Assembly (NCBI GenBank): GCA_938030915.1
Contig: CALHIO010000021.1
Coordinates: 1 to 18,262 of the forward strand
DNA: 18,262 nt
Source of the DNA: an uncultured Gemmatimonadota bacterium
GTDB lineage: Bacteria > Gemmatimonadota > Gemmatimonadetes > Longimicrobiales > Gaopeijiaceae
Direction of reading: 5' to 3'
Made by a program: the position numbers and the translations under genes. Under the pieces are notes generated by a model. It was not told the origin of the DNA and searched no databases. It saw only the letters and a list, made by a program, of their open reading frames with translations. Below are positions 7,494 to 13,620 of this stretch, one piece after another; within the stretch, counting starts at the first letter, position 1, and every line of letters starts with the position of its first letter.

Positions 7494-7531
7494 AAGAGGG
7501 AGCGTGACCAGGAAAAGTCCTTGATTTAAAC

Positions 7532-7605
7532 GGGCGCTTAGCTCAGTTGGTTAGAGCACCTGCCTTACAAGCAGGGGGTCGCAGGTTCGAGTCCTGCAGC
7601 GCCCA
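7532..7605 (+). tRNA. tRNA-Val (anticodon UAC)
   Basis: A complete cloverleaf: acceptor stem GGGCGCT (7532-7538) pairs with AGCGCCC (7598-7604), discriminator A at 7605. The D arm contains TAGCTCAGTTGGTTAGAGC. The anticodon stem CCTGC/GCAGG encloses loop CTTACAA, so the anticodon is TAC and reads GTA/GTG valine codons. The T loop is GTTCGAGTC. The 3' CCA is not encoded. The less GC-rich island ends directly on its 5' side. No terminator is visible in the 186 bases between this gene and the next, and I see no gene there. Confidence 0.97.
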
Positions 7606-7791
7606 CTGACACATTGTGCGCCGAGGCTCGGAGGATCTGTGCCACGTATGGGGCGGATCAGCCCGTGCGTGGCCCTTCTTCCTGCAACCGTGATCCCCCC
7701 CCTTCGCCCGGCCCTCGGCGCGCCGGATGTACTGCGCCGAACTACATCGCTGGATCAGCGCAACCAACTGGAGCGGTCTGGTCGCCGGCGA

Positions 7792-8172
7792 TCACGCGCC
7801 TGGAGGTGTGCCTCCGGTATGCGTGAACACCTTGTTGACGATCTTCCAGTCGCCGTCGAAGCACGCGAGGGAGAACACGTCTGTGAACGAGACCGTGCCC
7901 CAGAAGTTCTCCTCGGCAATGGTGGCTACCGCCACGTCGGCATGAACCTCGAGAGATTGGATCGTCGCCTCGAACGAACCGTCGACATCCGCAGGCTGCT
8001 GGGCGATCATCGCGATCATGTCGGAAGCGGGGACGTCCACGCGCTGGTCGCCGAGCGCGCCGAACACGCGTGCGTCGGGGTGGAAGGCGGCCTCGAGGGC
8101 GGCGGTGTCGCCCGTGGCGACCCCTTCGATGTAGAGCTGAACTGCTGCCTCGGCGGTGGACGTCTTCTTCAT
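7792..8172 (-). CDS. NTF2/SnoaL-like fold protein
   Basis: 126 residues. The opening TAEAAVQLYIEGVATGDTAALEAAFHPDA and the ending FSLACFDGDWKIVNKVFTH (only key parts considered) are typical of the NTF2-like superfamily, often called putative lumazine-binding or nuclear transport factor 2 family proteins. Members are small cone-shaped domains that bind or turn over small molecules, or simply dimerise; the specific role cannot be read from sequence. There is no signal peptide, so it should be cytoplasmic. The ATG has only a weak upstream ribosome-binding sequence. It stands alone on the - strand, diverging from the cyclic-nucleotide-domain gene across a 344-bp gap. Confidence 0.8.
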   Translation of the reverse strand: MKKTSTAEAAVQLYIEGVATGDTAALEAAFHPDARVFGALGDQRVDVPASDMIAMIAQQPADVDGSFEATIQSLEVHADVAVATIAEENFWGTVSFTDVFSLACFDGDWKIVNKVFTHTGGTPPGA

Positions 8173-8516
8173 GGTGATGCGCTCTGTTTGGGGGCAGGCG
8201 GCCGACGAGCCTCGCTCTGTCAGGAGGAGGGTCCGAAGGCGCGCATGATCGGATTGAGTCCCTGAACTTCCTACGGCAGGAGTCGTGTGACGATCTCACG
8301 CCGTCTCTTGCGCCAGGAGATTAACCCTTCTCAGCGGTCTCGAAAACGAGTGGAAGCCGTCCCGAGTTCGTAGCGTTCGAACTTCTCCACCTGCCGTCCG
8401 CCCGGCGAGATCGCGGCCTCATTTCATGATTGAGGCAAAAATTCTCGTCATGACGTATCATAGATAGGGCCTCATCTCCATCCGAGCCCCGTGTTCACCC
8501 GAGCCTGGCGCGCGCG
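8173..8516. other. Divergent intergenic region with palindromes
   Basis: No gene is supported in these 344 bases. The AT-richer stretch 8421-8466 lies 50-95 bp upstream of the cyclic-nucleotide-domain gene. It contains the perfect palindrome CGTCATGACG (8446-8455) and the hexamer TCATGA twice, at 8424 and 8448, 24 bp apart. TATCAT at 8456-8461 could be a -10 box, with TTGAGG at 8430 as a poorly spaced -35 (20 bp). The arrangement suggests an operator and promoter for the gene at 8517, at low confidence. Confidence 0.3.
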
Positions 8517-8975
8517 ATGTTCGAAGAATTGTTCGGGAATTCGCCCATTTTCGGGGGTCTGGATTCGAGCGAGCTGGAGAAAGTCATCAGAGTCTGTGAC
8601 ATCGTCGAGCTCAAGCGCGGGGAGTACGTGTTCCGGGAGGGTGATGCCGGTGACCGCCTCTTCCTGATCGCCGAGGGTGCGGTCCGGATCTCACGTATGA
8701 TTCCCGGCTCCGGGGAGGAAGCGCTCGTGGTCCTCCACACCGGGGCATGCTTCGGCGAGATGGCGATCTTCGACCGGATGGGGCGGTCGACGGATGCGAT
8801 CGTCGACTCACGTTCACTCCTGTTGAGCATCACGCGGGACGCATTTCAGGAACTTCTCGAATCCGACAAGGATCTCGCGCACAAGGTGCTGTGGTCGGCG
8901 TGTCGAATGCTCAGTGAGCGGCTTCGAGGCTCGAACGAGCAACTCCGCTCAGTCATGGTGATGGCCATGTTCTGA
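8517..8975 (+). CDS. Stand-alone cyclic nucleotide-binding domain protein (CRP-like, no HTH)
   Basis: 152 residues consisting almost wholly of one cNMP-binding beta-roll. It opens with IFGGLDSSELEKVIRVC, continues with GEYVFREGDAGDRLFLIAEG, and has the phosphate-binding cassette FGEMAIFDRMGRSTDA (79-94), with E81 and R90 in the places of the residues that hold the ribose-phosphate. A C-terminal helix (about 110-145) follows, but there is no winged-helix DNA-binding domain, which CRP/FNR proteins would need another 70 or so residues for. It may therefore act through protein partners. Whether it binds cAMP or cGMP is not decidable here. The start has no good Shine-Dalgarno sequence. Confidence 0.9.
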   Translation: MFEELFGNSPIFGGLDSSELEKVIRVCDIVELKRGEYVFREGDAGDRLFLIAEGAVRISRMIPGSGEEALVVLHTGACFGEMAIFDRMGRSTDAIVDSRSLLLSITRDAFQELLESDKDLAHKVLWSACRMLSERLRGSNEQLRSVMVMAMF

Positions 8976-9071
8976 GATGGGGACGGTTGCGGGGCTTAAC
9001 GCTCCGAGACCTCGCGACGGGGCTCATTTCGGCTCCTCCAGTGCGGGTTCTTGATCCTGATGGTACCGGAT

Positions 9072-9115
9072 GGCCCATTTCTTGACGATTTCTTGACGGT
9101 CGGTTCGTACCGTTG
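9072..9115 (+). promoter_or_regulatory. Second copy of the 11-bp-phased TTGACG element
   Basis: GGCCCATT (9072-9079) is followed by TTGACG at 9082 and TTGACG at 9093, again exactly 11 bp apart. Downstream, the spaced pattern TC-N-TA-N-CGTT-N-C matches the sequence after the 6653 hexamer at the same distance. It is the promoter-proximal candidate for the small gene at 9196, leaving a leader of roughly 80 bases. A partial GGCTCATT also occurs at 9021-9028. Confidence 0.55.
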
Positions 9116-9195
9116 CCTGCGTCGGCCCAGTCCCGGGGCTCCATCGCAGGACGCTCCGGATGATGCGTGCAGCTATTCCAATCCGGAGAGAACCG

Positions 9196-9327
9196 ATGAG
9201 AATCTTCAGAGCCATCGCTCTGATTTACGTTGTCTCGCTCGCCTCGATCGCCGCGTTCATCCTCGGTGCGTGGATCGTGACGAGGGTGTCGCGGGATTCC
9301 GGTAGCGATGAGGCTGTCCGGGGATAG
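9196..9327 (+). CDS. Small single-pass membrane protein, 43 residues
   Basis: ATG at 9196, TAG at 9325-9327. GGAGAG at 9185-9190 is a suitable ribosome binding site 5 bases before the start. The protein begins MRIFRA, has a hydrophobic segment over about residues 7-29 (IALIYVVSLASIAAFILGAW), then TRVSRD and a charged tail. This is a positive-in, single-helix layout with no recognisable cleavage site. I do not recognise a family; small membrane proteins of this kind often modulate sensor kinases, transporters or envelope stress systems. It is preceded by the TTGACG pair at 9082-9098, which it shares with the YwqK-like gene. The 95 bases after it, up to the converging regulator gene, hold nothing I can name. 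Confidence 0.6.
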   Translation: MRIFRAIALIYVVSLASIAAFILGAWIVTRVSRDSGSDEAVRG

Positions 9328-9422
9328 AACAAACGCAGGTGTCCCTCGCCCGCGGTACCGTGGTGTCCGGACCCACGCTCTGACGCAAGGAGCAATCGAG
9401 TCTCTGGCGAACCGGTGTTGAG

Positions 9423-11735
9423 TCAGCGGATGGGCACTGAGCCGACGAAGGCTTCGTAACCAAGAAAGTTGGTGATTCGCATCGGAGGCCCACCTCCAAT
9501 CGAGCGTCCAACCAACTCCCGATCGCCCGAGGCATAGGAGCCGTACACAATGAATGATCCGTCCGATGAAAAGTCGCATGCTGCCTGCCGACCGCGTTCC
9601 TCCTCCTGGGGCAGGATCTGCCGATCGTCGATACGCATGACGCGGATGTCGGACTGGTAGTGACCGTATTCCTCTGACTGCCAGCAGATGTGCGTTCGGT
9701 CAGGCGACACGCGGACTTCATAATCATTCCAGTCGTTGCGCGTCAGGAATTCTTCAGTCCCATCCTCGGTGTTGACGAGCACCAGCTCGAGCGATCCGTC
9801 CTCGTCTGCTCCTGTGGCACCGCGTGCAAGTACGACCTGTTCATCCGAGCCCCAAACCATGTTCTCTTCGGGGATCAACCCGGGGCTCGCCGCTGTGACC
9901 TCGCCGGTCGTGCGATTGATGACCGAGTATGCGAGTACTCCGGCATGACTGGGGGACCGTATGAGCGCGGACGCTCCGAATAACGCCATGAGTGTACCCC
10001 CGCTCGGAACTCGAACCGACAGCGTCTCGCCCTCGTGAGTGTCAAACAGTGACCACTCCTCGTCGCCTCGGGTGAGGACGATGAGTGGGCTTCGCTCGGT
10101 GGGGATCGTAATCGCCGTGGTCTCATCGAGAACGATCGGAGTTCCCGCAAGATTCCCGCGCGTCCGAGTGTTGGGGTACGTTCGCCACTCGGTACGCCCG
10201 TCAGAAAGAACCGGCAGGTGAAAGGAATCCGCTCGGGCCGACAAGATGAGCCGTCCTGCGCACAGGCGCTCGTCACCGCGCAGGACGTGGAACGCCGTGT
10301 CGGCCGAGATCCGTTCCACACCCAGACTCTGACCCCATCGATAGTACTGAGGTATCCCACTTCGAACAGAGCAGAAGACGATATCCTGGCTCAGGCTGGG
10401 AGAGGCCGTGGCGGGTTGTTCGGAGCCGATGGTCATGACGGTTGTGAGTGCCGCAAGTGCCGCGAGTGTCAGACTCGTGACAGCCCACCCTGCGTGCGTT
10501 TTCCATTCCGTGGGGGGAGAGGACGCCACCTCTGACACGTGGTGATCCCCGGCGAGTGGCTCGGGATCAATCTGTAGGATGTGTGATGATGCTTCGAACG
10601 CCGTCTGCAGCGTCGCGACCGGCGGACGCCAAAAGTCCGACTCATCCTCTCCCACAAGTAGAACGGTCAAACCCTGCCCGCCGAATCGCGAGATCGCTCG
10701 TGAGAGGAGTCCGGCGGTCGATTGGTGGAGTTCGCGTGCAGCACCAACGAGCATCACGGCTTGCTCGTCTGTGGTCACGTCGAGCGCATCCGCGAGGGCG
10801 TTTGTGACGGAGAGCTGCGCGCTCTCGTCATTCAGGGGGTATGGCTTGGTCCTGAGCAGTTCTCGGCTGACTTCTTCTGTGGCCGTTCCGACGCCTGCGC
10901 CTCCGCGGAGCCGAAGCAGTTCGGCGAGCAGATGCCCGAGTTGCCGCTCCTCAGTTAAGGTGATCAGAACCGGAGACGTCCGCTCCGGTAGAGCTTGGAG
11001 AGCCGTCTCGATCGACCGGAGCGCCCAGCCAGGCTCAGACTCGATGACGAGTGAGCACATGGCGCTCAGCCCTCGTCGAGCCCGAAAGACGACGGACTCC
11101 AGCGCATCAAGTCCCACTCGCCGGTCGGACCAGCCGAGACTCATGGACTCGACGCCTCGGACGTCCCTGCGCAGGGCGACCTCCGATATGCCTGCGAGCA
11201 CCCCCTGAGCGAGGGCACGTTCTGCTCGCTGGGGGTTACCCTCCGTCAGGGCGTCTCTTGCTTCAGCGAGGGCGGCTGAGTAGAGCCGTCTCATGCTGGA
11301 TTCGTGCCAGCGTTCCCACGCGTGCGCGAGCGCCACAGGTGCCGAGGTCGGCTCCGTGTGCCGCAACGGCCCTCGTACCAGGCCGAGGCACGCTCCGTGA
11401 TCGAAGTTGGTGAAGTGCTCAACCAACGCCCATGAATCACACCAGCAGACCGACTTGTCGAGTGCGAGCGACGCCGTATCCAAGAAGGGATCCGCTTCGA
11501 GCAGGCCGCGGATGGACGAGAGCGCCTGGCGAAACGACCGCTTCGCAGACTCAGGGTTCGCATCGGGCCAGAGCATGTCGAGCACCTGCTCCCGTGGAAC
11601 TCCACTCTCTTCGTACGCGAGAAGTTTCAGCAGGTGCGTCAGTTTCCCCGACGGGATGCGGACTTCACGGCCATCGGACTGCACGACTCGGAAGGGACCG
11701 AGTACCTCAATCTGGATTTTGTCTATGATTGGCAT
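9423..11735 (-). CDS. Membrane-anchored SARP-type transcription regulator with propeller-like periplasmic domain
   Basis: 770 residues. Residues about 5-95 are an OmpR/SARP winged helix; the signature LDMLWPDANPESAKRSFRQA (52-71) is typical of SARP/BTAD regulators. Residues about 100-400 are helical and resemble a degenerate BTAD/ATPase-like region without a Walker A motif. One membrane helix follows at about 415-437 (GWAVTSLTLAALAALTTVM). The remaining 330 or so residues carry beta-strand, PD40-like stretches (VRVSPDRTHICWQS, DFSSDGSFIVYGSY), expected outside the membrane. The order DNA-binding domain, helix, external sensor is that of CadC/ToxR one-component regulators. The target genes are unknown; the neighbouring - strand glycine-zipper gene is a natural candidate. 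The start ATG has only a weak ribosome-binding sequence. Confidence 0.88.
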   Translation of the reverse strand: MPIIDKIQIEVLGPFRVVQSDGREVRIPSGKLTHLLKLLAYEESGVPREQVLDMLWPDANPESAKRSFRQALSSIRGLLEADPFLDTASLALDKSVCWCDSWALVEHFTNFDHGACLGLVRGPLRHTEPTSAPVALAHAWERWHESSMRRLYSAALAEARDALTEGNPQRAERALAQGVLAGISEVALRRDVRGVESMSLGWSDRRVGLDALESVVFRARRGLSAMCSLVIESEPGWALRSIETALQALPERTSPVLITLTEERQLGHLLAELLRLRGGAGVGTATEEVSRELLRTKPYPLNDESAQLSVTNALADALDVTTDEQAVMLVGAARELHQSTAGLLSRAISRFGGQGLTVLLVGEDESDFWRPPVATLQTAFEASSHILQIDPEPLAGDHHVSEVASSPPTEWKTHAGWAVTSLTLAALAALTTVMTIGSEQPATASPSLSQDIVFCSVRSGIPQYYRWGQSLGVERISADTAFHVLRGDERLCAGRLILSARADSFHLPVLSDGRTEWRTYPNTRTRGNLAGTPIVLDETTAITIPTERSPLIVLTRGDEEWSLFDTHEGETLSVRVPSGGTLMALFGASALIRSPSHAGVLAYSVINRTTGEVTAASPGLIPEENMVWGSDEQVVLARGATGADEDGSLELVLVNTEDGTEEFLTRNDWNDYEVRVSPDRTHICWQSEEYGHYQSDIRVMRIDDRQILPQEEERGRQAACDFSSDGSFIVYGSYASGDRELVGRSIGGGPPMRITNFLGYEAFVGSVPIR

Positions 11736-11763
11736 AAGGCAGGAAGGTACCTGATCCCTGAAA

Positions 11764-11793
11764 TGATTACGTCTGAATCGAGAGAGGCGTCAA
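11764..11793 (-). promoter_or_regulatory. Possible sigma70-type promoter for the SARP-type regulator
   Basis: On the - strand TTGACG (11793-11788) is followed after 18 bases by TAATCA (11769-11764), 29 bp before the start codon of the regulator gene. The -35 box is near consensus; the -10 box is moderate. This is a single TTGACG, without the 11-bp partner seen at 6609 and 9082. The rest of the 11736-11884 gap holds no gene. Confidence 0.35.
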
Positions 11794-11884
11794 GCGGGCC
11801 AGCCTTGCCCTGAATCCAACACGTTCGCTGGAGCACACGGTGCCCACGTTGTCCGGCGCACGGCGTTTGCGTTTCCGGATCCAC

Positions 11885-12415
11885 TCACCACCGCAGCGTG
11901 AGGCCCGCTTTGACTCCATCCGGCGAGGGCCGGAGCATCGGCGACACGGAGACGTACGGTGAGGTCTTCACCTGAGCCACGGTCACCGTCAGGAGTTGGG
12001 CTGCTGCAGCGACGAGAAGGATCCCGCCCTCTCCGCTGTCCGCAGCCGCCGCCGCGATCAGTCCCGCGGCCGCCGTCCCTGTGGAAGCCAGCATGGTGGC
12101 CGCGAGGCTGCCTCGTCCCCGATTGAACGCATGGGCTCCCAGTCCAGCGCCGACAGCCTCGCCCACGAGGAAGCCCCAGAACAGACCATCACAGAACTCG
12201 TAGCAGTCTTTACCGGCTCCGATCAGAGCGCCTCCCACAGCACCGGTGGTACCACCGAGGAGCGCTCCAGCGAGGGTGGCAACGGGTGAGGCATTTCGGG
12301 TGGGTGGAGGCTCCTGCCCGTACACCTCCTGGATACCCGTGGTCGGGAGGAAGGACAGGGTCGCAGCGATCAGTAGCGTCCTCTTCAACCGGTGCGCGAG
12401 CCTCAAGTCCGACAT
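11885..12415 (-). CDS. Glycine-zipper envelope protein, hypothetical
   Basis: 176 residues. ATG 12415 is chosen because AAGGAG (12428-12423 on the - strand) sits 7 bases upstream; a TTG two codons earlier is a weaker choice. A signal peptide (basic HRLKRTLL, then AATLSFLPTTG) is followed by two Gly/Ala-rich hydrophobic regions with GxxxG spacing (LAGALLGGTTGAVGGALIGAG and VGEAVGAGLGAH). A third hydrophobic stretch lies at about 105-150, and the protein ends VKAGLTLRW. It contains a Cys pair, CYEFC. Glycine-zipper motifs are known in outer-membrane lipoproteins and pore or assembly proteins, but the C-terminal aromatic could equally indicate an outer-membrane association. No specific function is assigned. 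Confidence 0.75.
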   Translation of the reverse strand: MSDLRLAHRLKRTLLIAATLSFLPTTGIQEVYGQEPPPTRNASPVATLAGALLGGTTGAVGGALIGAGKDCYEFCDGLFWGFLVGEAVGAGLGAHAFNRGRGSLAATMLASTGTAAAGLIAAAAADSGEGGILLVAAAAQLLTVTVAQVKTSPYVSVSPMLRPSPDGVKAGLTLRW

Positions 12416-12718
12416 TCTCAAGCTCCTTTTCGTTCTCGTGGTGGATCTCTCGAGGAACGGGTACCCCCGGCTCCGTGGACGCTCGATGGGTCATCGTGCG
12501 TAGTACGCGTGTAACAGCGCCCGTGTACCTACACGACGAGCCGAAGCGCTCGGTACGCAGCGGGTTTGTCAATGCGTGGCCCGGGCGCCAGAATGCGGAT
12601 GGGACCCACTCGCGCAACGCCTCTTGAGGCCAGCATGGCCCGTGATCCTCAGATCCCCTCGAAGGACGTTGGGTCGCGGACCGAGGTACCCGGTGACCAA
12701 ACGTACAAGGCGAACTTC
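12416..12718. other. Divergent intergenic region
   Basis: 303 bases between the glycine-zipper gene (-) and the TspO-like gene (+). Both promoters must lie here or nearby, but I see no convincing pair of -35 and -10 boxes. ATG 12635, preceded by TTGAGG, is an alternative start for the downstream gene and would add 28 hydrophilic residues. No other gene is supported. Confidence 0.4.
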
Positions 12719-13516
12719 ATGAATGAATCACGGACGCACCCGGTTCATCTGCAGGTGGTCAATGTGGTCGTCCTTGTTCTCGTGCTGTGGGCGAATGCGG
12801 CAGCCGGGTCGGGCGCGCTGAGCGGAGAGTCGATCGGTGTGGTCGCGAACCGACATGCGTCCTACTTCCTGCCGGCCAATTACGTCTTCGGGATCTGGAG
12901 TCTGATCTATCTCGGCGTGATTCTGTTCGTGCTGTATCAGGCTCTTCCCGTGGCGCGCGCCAGCGCATCGCTGGCTGCACTGGGCTGGGGTTGGGCCGCC
13001 AATGGAGCGTTGAACATCGTCTGGGTGGTCCTGTTTTCCTTCTCCATGTTCGTCCCGGCGTGGCTCGTCATGATCGCCCTGCTCATGAACTTGATCTGGA
13101 TTCACGAACGCATCGGGTTCGGGACGAGACCTCATTCCTGGATTGAGCGGGTCTGTCTGGTCGGGCCCTTCGGTCTGTACCTGGCGTGGATTTCGGTGGC
13201 TTTGATCTCCAACACGTCTCAGCTGGTCACGTACGTGGGTTGGAACGGGTTCGGGATCAGTGGGCCGGTCTGGTCAGCGATCATGATGTTGGTCGCGACC
13301 GCGTTATCGGCGTTCATGGTCGTGCACCGCGGCAACTGGCTGTTCCCTGTGGTGTTCGCTTGGGCCTTCGTGGGGCTGGCGAGTCGGTATGCCGAGATTC
13401 CGGTCATCGCGAATACGGCGTACGTCACGTCGGCGGCAGGGCTTGCCGTTCTCGCGGGCGTCTCGGTCTGGCGCTGGAGCCAGGGAGCATGGTCGACGGC
13501 CGGGTCCCGACCGTAG
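12719..13516 (+). CDS. TspO/MBR-like tryptophan-rich sensory membrane protein
   Basis: 265 residues from ATG 12719, with AAGG about 10 bases upstream. An in-frame ATG at 12635 would lengthen it, but family members normally begin close to the first helix. About seven hydrophobic helices are visible. Family-like segments are ANYVFGIWSLIYLGVILF, GWAANGALNIVWVVLF and GPFGLYLAWISVALISNTSQ, with many Trp residues, as in bacterial 'tryptophan-rich sensory proteins' of about 250-270 residues, which are longer than classic 160-residue TspO. TspO proteins bind porphyrins and cholesterol-like ligands and have been linked to tetrapyrrole and stress signalling; for this long subgroup the ligand is not established by sequence. 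The gene ends 104 bp before the DUF5916 start. Confidence 0.82.
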   Translation: MNESRTHPVHLQVVNVVVLVLVLWANAAAGSGALSGESIGVVANRHASYFLPANYVFGIWSLIYLGVILFVLYQALPVARASASLAALGWGWAANGALNIVWVVLFSFSMFVPAWLVMIALLMNLIWIHERIGFGTRPHSWIERVCLVGPFGLYLAWISVALISNTSQLVTYVGWNGFGISGPVWSAIMMLVATALSAFMVVHRGNWLFPVVFAWAFVGLASRYAEIPVIANTAYVTSAAGLAVLAGVSVWRWSQGAWSTAGSRP

Positions 13517-13620
13517 GACGCCGCCACGACATCCCAGTCTCCGCCGTCAGCACCGACCGCGAGGGGCGTGTCCTTGTGGTGTTCATCGTCCACACCGCGC
13601 CAGAGGTGCGAACCCCTCGA

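Noticed and set aside
7695..7702. Run of eight C residues after the tRNA
   Set aside because: A homopolymer in a non-coding gap with no associated signal; may be slippage or a sequencing artefact.
7543..7767. - strand frame ending WALQDSNLRPPACKAGALTN
   Set aside because: It is the back translation of the tRNA-Val gene, a well-known spurious ORF type in databases.
9953..11208. Long + strand frames inside the SARP-type regulator
   Set aside because: Arg/Ser-rich shadows without motifs; the - strand frame has the SARP signature and PD40 stretches.
13186..13620. N-terminal extension of the DUF5916 frame over the TspO-like gene
   Set aside because: The first 145 codons are a shadow of the membrane protein frame; a signal peptide begins only at ATG 13621.
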